DNA of 49,494 nucleotides. Origin: Pediococcus damnosus. Lineage in GTDB: Bacteria > Bacillota > Bacilli > Lactobacillales > Lactobacillaceae. The stretch lies in contig NZ_JQBD01000009.1 of assembly GCF_001437255.1 (NCBI RefSeq), forward strand, positions 1 to 49,494, read 5' to 3'. Below are positions 1 through 9,245 of this stretch, one piece after another. The position numbers and the translations under genes are program-made. Each line of letters begins with the position of its first letter. The first letter of the stretch is position 1. The notes beneath the pieces were generated by a model. It saw nothing but the letters and a program-made list of their open reading frames with translations, did not search any database and was not told where the DNA came from.

Positions 1-65
1 ATCTCCACCAATACGATTTGACAGAGACCCGGATTAAATTCCTAGTACCATATTTTTTGTGTAAA

Positions 66-2006
66 TTATGCTTTTTCTGTTTGTTTCTTGGCTGGTCGCC
101 AAATTCCTAGAATCACACCAGCGACAACCGCACCAATCACAACTGCCAGAATGTAGAAGTACCAATGTGAAGCCAGTGGTGTCACCCATAGACCACCATG
201 GGGAGCTGGAACACTAACATGCCAGAACTGTGTTAAACCACCACCGATTGCGGCACCAATGACACTAGAAACAATCACATGCAGTGGATCAGCTGTGGCA
301 AATGGAATTGCTCCTTCAGTAATAAACGAAATTCCAAGCACCCAGTTGGAAATACCGGCCTGTCGCTCTTGTTCCGTAAACTTCTTTGGCCAAAAAGTTG
401 TGGCAATGGCGGTTGCTAATGGTGGAACCATTCCGCCAACCATGACAGCTGCCATTAATTTTCCACTTCCAGTTGACGTATATGCCGCAATGGCAAAGGT
501 ATAAGCAGCCTTGTTGAAAGGACCTCCCACATCAATTGCCATCATGCCGCCAACAATCGTCCCTAGCAATACCTCATTTCCGGTTCCCATCCCGTTCAGA
601 ACATGGGTAATCCAAGCATTAACAGCTGCAAAAATAGGATTAATGATGAAGAACATTGCCACACCAACAATGAGCAAACTCAAAATTGGATAAAGTAACA
701 TGGGTTTCAGTCCTTCCAGACTCTTAGGCATGTTTTTGAAGACTTTTTTAAGCCAATTGACCACAATTCCGGCTAAGAAGCCGGCCAATAAACCACCAAT
801 AAATCCAGAAACACTTGTCGTTTTTACAATATTAGCAGCCGCCGTGTTGGCCATAAATCCACCAACAACTCCGGGCATTAGAGCTGGTAAATCTCCAATC
901 GATTCAGCAATATAACCAGCTAACATGGGTACCAAGAATGCAAAAGCATAGTTTCCTAACTGATTAAAGAAAGTGAAGTAGATGCTGCCAGAACCCACAA
1001 AGCGTTCCAAAATAAACGAGAACGCCATGATGATTCCGCCACCCACAACGAAAGGTAACATGTGAGAAACGCCATTCATCAAATCTTTATAAATCTCGTT
1101 CCAAAGCCCACCTTTTTGACCATCATCGTCAGAAGTTGGCTCATCCCCGGCTGCCGCATGATAAACGGAAGCATTACCAGCCGTAATCTTGTCCAATAAG
1201 TCATCCGATTTATTAATACCATCAATCACGGGCCGATTTAAAAGCTTTTTACCATTGAAACGGCCCATGTCAACTTTCTTGTCAGCCGTGATGACGACCC
1301 CATCAGCGCGCGCGATATCCGCTGAGGTTAACCGATGTTTGACACCTTCAGAACCGTTCGTTTCAACTTTAATTTCAATATTTTTCTCTTTGGCTGATTT
1401 GATCAACGCAGCCTCGGCCATATACGTATGGGCAATTCCATTAGGACAAGCCGAAACAGCTACAATATATGGACGTTTCTCCGCTGTTTGAACATCAGTG
1501 GCTTTTTTAGCGGCCTCAGCCTTTTCATCAGCCGCATCCTGAGCCTCTTTAGCAGACTGCGCATCGCCAAATAATTGCTGTACTTCATCTGGGGTTTTTG
1601 TCTGTTTCAACTTAGCTACCAAATCTGGATTAATCAACAAACTCGACAAAGCTGCTAAAGCTTGTAAATGAGTATTATTAGCACCTTCTGGAGCTGCAAT
1701 CATGAAGAATAACTGAACCGGTTTGCCATCGAGAGCATCAAAATCAAGTCCCTGTTCACTTTTAGCGAACAAAACGGTTGCCCGCTTGACCGCCTTGTCT
1801 TTGGCATGGGGCATCGCGATCCCATCACCAATTCCGGTCGTTGATTCTTGTTCTCTTTTTAAAATATCTGCTTTGTAAAGCGATTCATCATCAATCACAC
1901 CCTGCTCAAAATACTTATGTACCATTTCATCAATGGCGTCATTTTTATTTTTCGCTTTTAAATCCATGATCATGACGTCTTTAAGTAGCAGTTCACGAAT
2001 GTCCAT
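66..2006 (-). CDS. fruA: PTS fructose transporter, EIIABC fused
   Basis: Imports fructose and phosphorylates it to fructose 1-phosphate at the membrane, using phosphate from HPr. At 646 aa it has the usual fused layout. EIIA covers about residues 1-150, with the phospho-acceptor His67 in GIAMPHAKD. A charged Ala/Lys/Glu linker follows. EIIB covers about 178-275, with the phospho-Cys187 in VSACPNG. EIIC is the membrane channel from about 305 to 640, with many hydrophobic helices. It is the last gene of fruR-fruK-fruA, 15 bases after fruK, and the start is preceded by a GAAGGGAAG ribosome binding site. The product feeds directly into FruK. No clear terminator is visible in the 65 bases downstream. 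Substrate assignment rests on the domain order plus the fruK neighbour; a mannose-type specificity is less likely. Confidence 0.96.
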   Translation of the reverse strand: MDIRELLLKDVMIMDLKAKNKNDAIDEMVHKYFEQGVIDDESLYKADILKREQESTTGIGDGIAMPHAKDKAVKRATVLFAKSEQGLDFDALDGKPVQLFFMIAAPEGANNTHLQALAALSSLLINPDLVAKLKQTKTPDEVQQLFGDAQSAKEAQDAADEKAEAAKKATDVQTAEKRPYIVAVSACPNGIAHTYMAEAALIKSAKEKNIEIKVETNGSEGVKHRLTSADIARADGVVITADKKVDMGRFNGKKLLNRPVIDGINKSDDLLDKITAGNASVYHAAAGDEPTSDDDGQKGGLWNEIYKDLMNGVSHMLPFVVGGGIIMAFSFILERFVGSGSIYFTFFNQLGNYAFAFLVPMLAGYIAESIGDLPALMPGVVGGFMANTAAANIVKTTSVSGFIGGLLAGFLAGIVVNWLKKVFKNMPKSLEGLKPMLLYPILSLLIVGVAMFFIINPIFAAVNAWITHVLNGMGTGNEVLLGTIVGGMMAIDVGGPFNKAAYTFAIAAYTSTGSGKLMAAVMVGGMVPPLATAIATTFWPKKFTEQERQAGISNWVLGISFITEGAIPFATADPLHVIVSSVIGAAIGGGLTQFWHVSVPAPHGGLWVTPLASHWYFYILAVVIGAVVAGVILGIWRPAKKQTEKA

Positions 2007-2021
2007 GCTAGTACTTCCCTT

Positions 2022-2933
2022 CTAAAACTTCTCTATTTTTATCTGTGGCAGAATTTCATCAATTTTTTCTTTCGTGGCAATGTCGGCCGAAAATGCCGTC
2101 GCACTCCCCGACGCTAACCCGTACCGGAAACTTTTCACTGGATCATGAGTGGCATCAAATGTTCCTGTAAATCCAGCTAACATTGAATCACCTGCTCCAA
2201 CTGAATTTTGGACGGTACCTTTGGGAGCTGCACTTCGATAACAATCATCTTGCGTCACTAACATGCCCCCGTCACCAGCCATCGAAATCATCACATTTTG
2301 GGCACCCATTTTGATAAGCTCCCGTCCGTAATGTTTAATCTCTTCCAAACTGGTTAACTCAACGCCAAACAAGTCGGCCAATTCATGATTGTTAGGTTTG
2401 ACAACAACTGGATGCGTTGCCAAAGTCTTTTTGAGTGCTTCACCCGTTGTATCCACAGCATACTCTGCCTTTTGGGCCTTCACTTTTTGAATCAAGTCAA
2501 AGTAAAAGGTTTCTGGTAAACTACTTGGCACACTCCCTGAAAAAATCACCATATCTCCGGCTTTTAGCTCATCAAATTGAGCCACAAACGTTTGTTTTTC
2601 AGTCTCTGTGATTTTTGGACCTGGCGCATTTAGTTCAGTTTCTTGGTCTGCTTTTAGCTTAACGTTAATTCGTGTAGCATCCCCAATTTCCGTAAAATGG
2701 GCATCCAAGCCTAACTCTTGTAAACTTTGGCTTACAAATTTGCCTGTAAAACCGCCCAAAAATCCCCAGGCCTGATTGGCATACCCTAATTCACGTAAGA
2801 TTCGTGAGACATTAATTCCCTTGCCACCAGGAAACTTATATGTTGTTTTTAAGCGATTAACTTCACCTAATGTCAATTGTGGAAGTTGAACCACATAATC
2901 AATCGAAGGATTCAAGGTCACTGTATAAATCAT
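2022..2933 (-). CDS. fruK: 1-phosphofructokinase
   Basis: Cytosolic PfkB/ribokinase-family sugar kinase, 303 aa, converting fructose 1-phosphate to fructose 1,6-bisphosphate with ATP. Visible family marks are the N-terminal TLNPSIDY, the substrate-side segment FPGGKGINVSR near residues 34-44, and the C-terminal anion-hole/catalytic motif VGAGDSMLAGF near 245-255, where the Asp is the catalytic base. The start ATG overlaps the fruR stop by four bases (ATGA) with a GGAGG sequence inside the end of fruR, so the two are translationally coupled. A tagatose 6-phosphate kinase would be the main alternative, but its place between fruR and fruA makes the fructose 1-phosphate role much more likely. Confidence 0.96.
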   Translation of the reverse strand: MIYTVTLNPSIDYVVQLPQLTLGEVNRLKTTYKFPGGKGINVSRILRELGYANQAWGFLGGFTGKFVSQSLQELGLDAHFTEIGDATRINVKLKADQETELNAPGPKITETEKQTFVAQFDELKAGDMVIFSGSVPSSLPETFYFDLIQKVKAQKAEYAVDTTGEALKKTLATHPVVVKPNNHELADLFGVELTSLEEIKHYGRELIKMGAQNVMISMAGDGGMLVTQDDCYRSAAPKGTVQNSVGAGDSMLAGFTGTFDATHDPVKSFRYGLASGSATAFSADIATKEKIDEILPQIKIEKF

Positions 2934-3691
2934 TTTTCAGCCTCCATAATTTGTTTTACCTGATCAAAATCCTGTAAAATAGTTTGATCAGTTTCATCTG
3001 TTAAAAGAACGCCATTTTCTAAATCAGCTATCTTAGCAAACGAAACCTCGTTTAGTTTGCTGGTATCTGCTAAAAAGTACCCAACTTCACTTTGTGCTAA
3101 AACTGCGCGTTTAACGGCCGCCTCATTTGGATCTGGAGTGGTAAATCCAAACTTGGGATGAACACCATTTACACCCATAAAAACACGGTTAAACCTGAAG
3201 TTCTTAATTGTTTCAACCACATCAGCACCCACAATGGCTTTCGTTGTGTTTTTCAACTCACCACCAACTAAATACGTTTTCACATTGATATCTGCCAATT
3301 CAGAAGCAAGTTGGACCCCGTTAGTCACAACCAAAACCGAATCTAGATTGTCCATAAACGGAATCATTGCTTCTGTAGACGTTCCGGCATCCAAGTACAC
3401 AACCTCATTTACTTGGATCTGCTGAACCGCCAATTTCGCAATTTGCCGTTTTGCATGAACGTTTTTGGTTGATTTTTCTATGATGCCGGGTTCGGATTGC
3501 AGTGTGGTAATTTCTTTGGCCCCACCATGCACTCGCACTAGTTTACCCTGATCTTCTAATTCTTGTAGATCACGTCTAACTGTTGAGGTAGAGCTGTCTA
3601 ATTCCTGGACTAAATCCTGTAGTTTCACAACCCCGTTTTTGGCTAACTGCGCTAATATAATTGTTTGTCTCTCTTCTGTAAGCACTTTCAT
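2930..3691 (-). CDS. fruR: DeoR-family fructose operon regulator
   Basis: Transcription factor of 253 aa. It has an N-terminal DeoR winged helix (about residues 5-58, with the recognition segment SSTSTVRRDLQELE) and a C-terminal sugar-phosphate-binding domain (about 75-235, with DAGTSTEAM and a VGGELKNTT segment). Family members of this type respond to fructose 1-phosphate or related metabolites. It heads the fruR-fruK-fruA operon and probably controls its own promoter. The ATG at 3691 was chosen; an in-frame GTG lies one codon upstream and another GTG two codons downstream, and the AGGTGGAG ribosome binding site is close to all three. Whether it represses or activates cannot be read from the sequence. 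Confidence 0.9.
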   Translation of the reverse strand: MKVLTEERQTIILAQLAKNGVVKLQDLVQELDSSTSTVRRDLQELEDQGKLVRVHGGAKEITTLQSEPGIIEKSTKNVHAKRQIAKLAVQQIQVNEVVYLDAGTSTEAMIPFMDNLDSVLVVTNGVQLASELADINVKTYLVGGELKNTTKAIVGADVVETIKNFRFNRVFMGVNGVHPKFGFTTPDPNEAAVKRAVLAQSEVGYFLADTSKLNEVSFAKIADLENGVLLTDETDQTILQDFDQVKQIMEAEK

Positions 3692-3706
3692 CACTCCACC
3701 TTTGAT

Positions 3707-3735
3707 AGAATACCACCAAAATCATTCAAGCTCAA
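3707..3735 (-). promoter_or_regulatory. Promoter of the fru operon
   Basis: On the minus strand, TTGAGC (3730-3735) and TATTCT (3707-3712) are separated by exactly 17 bases, and TGG before the -10 gives an extended -10 element. The -10 ends about 15 bases before the fruR start, so the leader is very short and a FruR operator would be expected to overlap it. Confidence 0.65.
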
Positions 3736-3758
3736 CCATAAAAGCTCATTTTTTTAAA

Positions 3759-4814
3759 TTATTGTTCGATTTCCGAATCAATACTCTGTTTCAGATTCTT
3801 AGGCCGCTGTTTGCGGACGTTTACCCCAAGTAATTCAATAAAGAATGCCACAATCGGAATCCCGACAATTAATCCCCAGGTTCCAAACAACTCGCCACTC
3901 ACAATTAAGGTCACAAAAGTCACAAAAATTGGTAGAGCTGTTGCGTTTGCCATCAGTTTTGGATGTAAGAAATAAGACTCAAATATGTGCACAATTACTA
4001 CCAAAATAAGAACCTCAAAAACAGTCACAAAACCGTTTACTGAAAAGCCAATGACTGATAATGGAATTAGCGAAATTAAAACACCAGCTACTGGAATCAA
4101 ACCGAGTACAAACACCATCAACCCCAAAACCAGAAGACTTGGCATTCCAATAATCCATAGGCCGATGGTCATTAAGATTGTGTTAATTGAACAAATGATT
4201 AATTGCGTTTCAATTACTGTGCCAAAAATATGAACAAACATTGCTGCTAATTTATAGATATTATTAAATAAATGTTTGTGGCGACTATTTAAAAAGGCCT
4301 GCCCAAAATGACACAAATGATTATAGGTCAAATTAAAAATAAAACTCAAAAAGACACCCATAATGACATGTTCAATTCCGCGTCCGACGTGCCCTAGTTT
4401 AATCAATCCAGTGAGGGCAAGATCTGAACTATGTTTCAAAACTGAAGAATTATGAATGGCTTTTTGAGCCCAAGTATACATTTGCTGATCAAAAACTGGA
4501 TGCCGATCAATTGTTTTCTCAATTAATTTTGGCAATCCACTAAATTGATCTGCCAATACTGGTGCAGCCACTCCTACAATTGTCACAAACAAACCAATTA
4601 CCAACACATAAAGTAAAATTGTTGCAATCGGTTGATTAATTGGCAATAGTTTTCGTAAATTTTTGGTCCCCACGTGCCCAAGAAATGAAAAAATGATCAC
4701 AAATAAAATTAAAGAAAGAAACGGTTTTAACAAAAAAAGGACAATGATCACACCTACCAAAGTACTGTATAACTCAACATCCTCACTTTTAAAAAATTTA
4801 ATAATGTGTTCCAA
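3759..4814 (-). CDS. AI-2E family transporter (first of two)
   Basis: Integral membrane protein of 351 aa belonging to the AI-2E/TqsA/YtvI family. About seven to eight hydrophobic segments are visible: two near residues 12-55, one near 60-85, a long amphipathic region around 95-150, then clusters at about 200-315. Family members export small molecules or ions; substrates are known for very few and nothing here gives one. The start is set at a TTG (4814), eight bases after GGAGG, which itself lies inside the longest open frame. It sits between the divergently oriented regulatory region of fruR and the prs terminator and appears to be transcribed alone. A second family member lies at 36873-38018, only distantly similar by eye. 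Confidence 0.82.
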   Translation of the reverse strand: MEHIIKFFKSEDVELYSTLVGVIIVLFLLKPFLSLILFVIIFSFLGHVGTKNLRKLLPINQPIATILLYVLVIGLFVTIVGVAAPVLADQFSGLPKLIEKTIDRHPVFDQQMYTWAQKAIHNSSVLKHSSDLALTGLIKLGHVGRGIEHVIMGVFLSFIFNLTYNHLCHFGQAFLNSRHKHLFNNIYKLAAMFVHIFGTVIETQLIICSINTILMTIGLWIIGMPSLLVLGLMVFVLGLIPVAGVLISLIPLSVIGFSVNGFVTVFEVLILVVIVHIFESYFLHPKLMANATALPIFVTFVTLIVSGELFGTWGLIVGIPIVAFFIELLGVNVRKQRPKNLKQSIDSEIEQ

Positions 4815-4915
4815 ATATAATCCCTCCAACCACTGTTTGCTATTAACATATCATTAAATTACATAGAATAAAACCATAGTTCGTATGACTTAACAATAAA
4901 AAAAGGTCATACAAA

Positions 4916-4973
4916 AAGCATCTCAGCTGCAACTTACCCACGTAACCATACACGAGTTGCAAAAGAGATGCTT
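4916..4973 (-). terminator. Terminator after prs
   Basis: Large stem-loop with outer arms AAGCATCTC/GAGATGCTT and inner arms GCAACT/AGTTGC. On the minus strand it is followed by TTTTTG and, a little further, a run of seven T. It ends prs transcription before the AI-2E gene. Confidence 0.8.
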
Positions 4974-5001
4974 AAAATTTATATATATTTCCAGTCACTA
5001 G

Positions 5002-5982
5002 TTATTTTTTAATGGAGCTTCTAAATAATGGCTCTAAAGGCTCGTTATTAAAGATCATCTTAATAGCATTCCCCACTAATGGGCCCACTGACATTTCGAC
5101 TAATTTATCAAATTGCTTTTCTTTGCCGATTCGAATTGTATCGGTCACAACAACTTTTTCTAATTGAGAGCTTTGCAAAATTTTAGGCGCTTGTTTGGAG
5201 AAAATGGCGTGGGTTGCACATCCATACACTTTTGTAGCTCCCGCATTTTTCAAAGCTTCGGCAGAAATGGTGATCCGTGTTCCCGTATCAATCATATCAT
5301 CGACAACCACACAAGTCTTGCCCGCTACTTTACCAATAATTTCAGTTGGAATTTCATCTAATGATTCACTTGATTCAACGTTACGATTATCAATAATGGC
5401 AATCGGCGCCCCAAGTAAATCTGCCATTGTGCGTGCTCGGGAAACCCCGGCATGATCAGGTGAGACAACCACAAGATTCTCTGTAATTTTATGATCTGTA
5501 AAATAACTTGCCAGTAACGGGGCTGCTACCAAATGGTCAACCGGCACATCAAAGAATCCTTGAATTTGAGCGGCATGAAGATCAATTGTAAGTACCCGGG
5601 TAATCTTATCCATTTCCAACAAGTCTGCAATTAGTTTTGCAGTAATGGGCTCTCGCGAACGGGCCTTCCGATCTTGACGTGAATATCCATAATAAGGAAT
5701 GACCACGTTAATTTCACTGGCACTCGCACGCCGGAGTGCATCCACCATAATCATTAATTCCATCAACATGTCATTTACAGGTTCTGAAATTGACTGAATG
5801 ACGTATACCTTGGCGCCACGAATACTTTCATCAATATTCACCTGAATTTCACCGTCGCTAAAATGGTTAACGGTTGCCTTGCCTAAAGGAACGCCTACTT
5901 CGTGCGCAATTTTTTCGGCTAAAGGGCGGTTCGAATTTAACGCAAAAATCTTCATTCGTTGCTTAGCAGTTTCTGCTGTCAT
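5002..5982 (-). CDS. prs: Ribose-phosphate pyrophosphokinase
   Basis: Makes PRPP from ribose 5-phosphate and ATP, the common precursor for purines, pyrimidines, NAD, His and Trp. At 326 aa it is typical of class I PRPP synthetases. Visible motifs are the N-terminal [14 protein letters not shown], the ATP loop [12 protein letters not shown], the Mg-binding [15 protein letters not shown], the flexible-loop [13 protein letters not shown] and the PRPP-binding [13 protein letters not shown]. The ATG at 5982 is the real start: the sequence ATGGAGG starting at 5994, which would add four codons, is the ribosome binding site itself, with GGAGG five bases before the chosen ATG. It is monocistronic, with its own promoter (6023-6051) and terminator. 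Confidence 0.97.
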   Translation of the reverse strand: MTAETAKQRMKIFALNSNRPLAEKIAHEVGVPLGKATVNHFSDGEIQVNIDESIRGAKVYVIQSISEPVNDMLMELMIMVDALRRASASEINVVIPYYGYSRQDRKARSREPITAKLIADLLEMDKITRVLTIDLHAAQIQGFFDVPVDHLVAAPLLASYFTDHKITENLVVVSPDHAGVSRARTMADLLGAPIAIIDNRNVESSESLDEIPTEIIGKVAGKTCVVVDDMIDTGTRITISAEALKNAGATKVYGCATHAIFSKQAPKILQSSQLEKVVVTDTIRIGKEKQFDKLVEMSVGPLVGNAIKMIFNNEPLEPLFRSSIKK

Positions 5983-6022
5983 GACATCCTCCATTAAAAA
6001 CTATCAAATTTATCTCATTCCT

Positions 6023-6051
6023 ATTATTGCAGTCCTCGTTTAAAAGCGCAA
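6023..6051 (-). promoter_or_regulatory. Promoter of prs
   Basis: Minus-strand TTGCGC (6046-6051) and AATAAT (6023-6028) are spaced by 17 bases, with TGC directly before the -10. It lies in the 73-base gap between recD2 and prs, partly overlapping the region just after the recD2 stop. Confidence 0.6.
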
Positions 6052-6055
6052 TACC

Positions 6056-8548
6056 TTAAGCCTTCATAAAACTTTGTGGAGTAATTCCATTCATCCCAAT
6101 CATGGGGTCCACTTCTTGGCTTTGGGCCTTGGCTAACGTCAAAACTGTTTCTGATTCAGAAGCTTTTTTCTTAGGCTTTGTTACTCCTTTTTGGTCAGAA
6201 TCGGCTGTTATCGGATTTGTTTCTGCAACTGGCTTTTCTCCAGCTTGTTTACCCTCGAAAACAGTGATTAACCGTTTTTTTAACGTTGTTTGCCGATTTA
6301 CGGCCAAGTTTTGAACACATCTTTCAAAAGCTCTTTCATCCCCCAAAAGAATTAAAAGTGATTCTGCCCGCGAAACTGCGGTATATAACAAGTTTCGTTG
6401 CAGCATCCGTGAATACTGCTGAACCATTGGTAAAATCACCATTTTAAACTCACTACCCTGTGATTTATGGATTGATGTACAGTAAGCCAATGTGATTTGG
6501 ATCCAATCCTTGCGCCCATAAGTAACTTCCGTTTCATCAAAATCAATTACAAGTTTATCTTGCTTATCAGTATTACCCTTATCCTTTGCAAGAATAATTC
6601 CTTTGATAATCCCCATATCACCATTAAAAACGTTATTCTCAGGGACGTTCACTAATTGCAAAACCTTGTCGCCAATGCGGAAAAGTTGCCCGCGAAATTC
6701 AACTTCCTTGGTCCGTTCGTTTTTCTTCGGATTTAAAATCTGCTGTAAAGAACTATTTAGCCGGTCAATTCCCGCAATTCCCCGATACATGGGTGCTAGA
6801 ACCTGGATATCTTGGGCGGTAAATCCTTTTTGTTCAGCTTTTTTCACTACTTGCGTAATCACACTATCAACTTGGTTGGTCGGACATGGAATAAAGGAAC
6901 GATCCTTTTGATTTTGACTGAAGTCAGCTGGTAAATGACCCTCTTTGATGGCATGAGCCAGCGGAATAATTGAGGATTGATCATCTTGACGATAGATCTT
7001 AGACAATTCAATTTTTGGAATCTCCTGACTTTGCAATAAATCATTAAAAATTTGACCGGCCCCAACGGATGGTAACTGATCTTTATCACCTACCAAAATC
7101 ACTTTCATACTATTCGGAATTGCACGGACAAGGGTTCTAAACAAACTCGTATCTACCATGGACATTTCGTCCACAATCAAAAGGCCACCTTCCAGGTCCT
7201 TGGTCTCCTTATCCGGATCATCTTCGCGTCCCGTTAATCCCAACAAACGATGAATGGTGCTAGCAGGCAATCCGGTTACTTCACTCATCCGTTTAGCAGC
7301 TCGGCCAGTTGGTGCCGCCAATAAAACCGGAAATGGGGTATCATGATACTCATTAACATCTAACGAAACTTCATTCAACGTGGCATACGTCTTGACGATC
7401 CCATTGATAATGGTTGTTTTTCCTGTTCCAGGTCCACCGGTCAGCAAAAACGTCTTCGCTTGCATGGCCTCTCTTAAAGCCTGACGCTGTGAGTCATCAT
7501 ACGTAATCTTAAATTGCTTCTGAGCTAAATCGATGACACCATCAATTTCTGAAGTTTCAAAATGATGGTTTTCCTTTGCATCCTGCAGCCGTTTAAGATG
7601 CTCAGCAATTTGCCATTCAGCTTCATATAAAGTCCGCAAGTATATGCGATTTTCATCCCCCACAATTTTGTTGTCTTTCGCCAGACTTAACAGCTCATCA
7701 GCAACTTTTTGCGGATCAACTGCCTGATTACGACTGTGTTCCAACAGCGACAAGGAAGCTTTTAGCAATGATTGGGCATCAGTATATGTATCTCCATTAG
7801 AATTACTCAGGTCACTTAAAGAAGTTAAAACAGCCCCATCAATCCTTGCTGGCGCATCAAACTCGATACCAGTTGCCTCCGCAATTTGATCGGCCTTTTT
7901 AAACCCAATGCCATCGATATCTTCAATGAGTTGATAAGGATTTTTATGAATAATGTCTAACGTTTGTTCCCGATAACGATTGTAAATACTAGCTGCTAGT
8001 TGACTTCCAAATCCATAGCCATTAAGGCCAATAATGATTTGTTCCATGCCATTATTTTCATTAAGCTTATTTACTAATTCAGTTTGCAATGTGTCTTTTA
8101 GTTTGAGTGGCGCCAGCACTTTCGGGTCACGGATGATTTTATTAATCGCATCCGTTCCAAGCAGCGCCACAATTCGTTCGGCGGTCTTTTTCCCTACGCC
8201 TTTAAAATCAGAACCAGATAAATAGGCCACCAGTCCCTCTTTCGTAGTTGGTGTAGCATTTTCATAATTAGTTGCCTGAAACTGCATACCGTATTTAGGA
8301 TGGGTCACCGATTTTCCAACAAACCGATAGGCCTGCTCTTCTTTGATATCTCCAAAACTACCAGTAACCACAATTTCATCTTCATGCCAGTCAATATTTG
8401 TTTCACTAATTTTAATTAAAACAACTTTGTAAAAACTGTCTGGGCTCTCAAAAAAAATTGCGGAGACTTTCCCCACAACAAATTGTTCTGTTGGTTTCCC
8501 TGTAGCCTTGGAATCTTCATCAAATAAGTTGAGTGACTCATTTTGCAT
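6056..8548 (-). CDS. recD2: ATP-dependent RecD-like DNA helicase
   Basis: Superfamily 1B 5'-to-3' DNA helicase of 830 aa, acting in replication-linked repair without RecBC. The N-terminal region (1-100) is OB-like. Two helix-hairpin-helix motifs follow: GVGKKTAERI at about 117 and GIGFKKADQIA at about 213. The motor has Walker A GGPGTGKT at 371-378, AAPTGRAAKR near 411, the motif II box DEMSMVD at 460-466, GDKDQLPSVG, and the C-terminal TSIHKSQGSEF near 705. The long N-terminal domain marks it as RecD2 rather than RecD of RecBCD. The last ~80 residues are a low-complexity Lys/Thr/Ser tail ending in hydrophobic residues. Its ATG overlaps the stop of the TPR gene (TAATG), so it is coupled to it. 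Confidence 0.97.
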   Translation of the reverse strand: MQNESLNLFDEDSKATGKPTEQFVVGKVSAIFFESPDSFYKVVLIKISETNIDWHEDEIVVTGSFGDIKEEQAYRFVGKSVTHPKYGMQFQATNYENATPTTKEGLVAYLSGSDFKGVGKKTAERIVALLGTDAINKIIRDPKVLAPLKLKDTLQTELVNKLNENNGMEQIIIGLNGYGFGSQLAASIYNRYREQTLDIIHKNPYQLIEDIDGIGFKKADQIAEATGIEFDAPARIDGAVLTSLSDLSNSNGDTYTDAQSLLKASLSLLEHSRNQAVDPQKVADELLSLAKDNKIVGDENRIYLRTLYEAEWQIAEHLKRLQDAKENHHFETSEIDGVIDLAQKQFKITYDDSQRQALREAMQAKTFLLTGGPGTGKTTIINGIVKTYATLNEVSLDVNEYHDTPFPVLLAAPTGRAAKRMSEVTGLPASTIHRLLGLTGREDDPDKETKDLEGGLLIVDEMSMVDTSLFRTLVRAIPNSMKVILVGDKDQLPSVGAGQIFNDLLQSQEIPKIELSKIYRQDDQSSIIPLAHAIKEGHLPADFSQNQKDRSFIPCPTNQVDSVITQVVKKAEQKGFTAQDIQVLAPMYRGIAGIDRLNSSLQQILNPKKNERTKEVEFRGQLFRIGDKVLQLVNVPENNVFNGDMGIIKGIILAKDKGNTDKQDKLVIDFDETEVTYGRKDWIQITLAYCTSIHKSQGSEFKMVILPMVQQYSRMLQRNLLYTAVSRAESLLILLGDERAFERCVQNLAVNRQTTLKKRLITVFEGKQAGEKPVAETNPITADSDQKGVTKPKKKASESETVLTLAKAQSQEVDPMIGMNGITPQSFMKA

Positions 8549-9237
8549 TACTTCTCATCCTTTGACTCATCACGAGTTTTAATGTATTTCTCGATATCCA
8601 CTAATCGTTTCTGACCTTTTTCAAAATAGGCAGGATCTAATTTTTTTGCCTGTTTAAAATATTCGGTTTCTTCCTCATCCAAAACGAGGGCAATAATTCC
8701 CCGCTCAAACTGATATTGACCATTTTTAGGATCAGCCTTTAAGGCATCGTCATAATAAGTCGCTGCATGGGTAAAATCACCCATCGCCAAAAATATTTCA
8801 CCAATTAGTCCGTTAATTGTCGGATCTTGCTTATGTTTATCCTGCGCCGTGATCGCGAATACCAGCGCATTTTTATAATCATCCTGAGCCATATAAGTCT
8901 GGGCAATCATCAAATAAGCCGAACTTTTTAATTCTGAATCTTGAACAACTTTAAATTGAGCAAAGGCTTTTTGAAACTCACCCGCTTCATAATACGTATT
9001 TCCTAATCCATAGTGTAATAAGCTTTCAGCTTTATCATCTTTCTGAAAAAGACCTAATGACTTCATATACAGCTCTTCAGCCTGCTCAAAACTCTTGGAA
9101 GTTGTTAAGAAAACGCCAAGATTATAATACTGATGATAATCGTCAGAGTTATCATCAATGGCTTTTACCAAGGCAGAGGCTGTTTTTTGCGCATCTTGTT
9201 TTGCTTGTTCTTGTTTTGAATCCTCATTTTCAGTCAT
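8548..9237 (-). CDS. Tetratricopeptide repeat protein
   Basis: Soluble protein of 229 aa built from about five to six TPR helical hairpins between residues 30 and 205, such as the segments around YYNLGVFLTTSKSFEQAEEL and LIGEIFLAMGDFTHAATYY. The N terminus is acidic and Gln/Ala-rich; there is no signal peptide. TPR arrays bind protein partners, but no partner is evident. The start is the ATG at 9237 with GAGGG five bases upstream; a TTG four codons earlier falls on that ribosome binding site. It is the middle gene of a three-gene unit and shares TAATG with recD2. A homologous TPR gene before recD2 is common in lactobacilli, as far as I recall. Its function is not known. Confidence 0.85.
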   Translation of the reverse strand: MTENEDSKQEQAKQDAQKTASALVKAIDDNSDDYHQYYNLGVFLTTSKSFEQAEELYMKSLGLFQKDDKAESLLHYGLGNTYYEAGEFQKAFAQFKVVQDSELKSSAYLMIAQTYMAQDDYKNALVFAITAQDKHKQDPTINGLIGEIFLAMGDFTHAATYYDDALKADPKNGQYQFERGIIALVLDEEETEYFKQAKKLDPAYFEKGQKRLVDIEKYIKTRDESKDEK

Positions 9238-9245
9238 GTTTTCCC

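Noticed and set aside
1-10. ATCTCCACCA at the left edge resembles the 3' end of a tRNA including CCA.
   Set aside because: Only ten bases are in the window; without the T-arm it cannot be told from chance.
18-48. TTGACA at 18-23 as a plus-strand promoter.
   Set aside because: No acceptable -10 at 16-18 bases and no gene follows on the plus strand; fruA ends into it from the other side.
4830-4915. TTGTTA and TTTTAT with 17-base spacing as a promoter for the first AI-2E gene.
   Set aside because: The -10 match is poor and several equally weak pairs exist in this AT-rich spacer.
5982-5994. ATG at 5994 as the start of prs.
   Set aside because: It is part of ATGGAGG, the ribosome binding site for the ATG at 5982. 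The same pattern was seen for spxH (44284) and mraY (28158).
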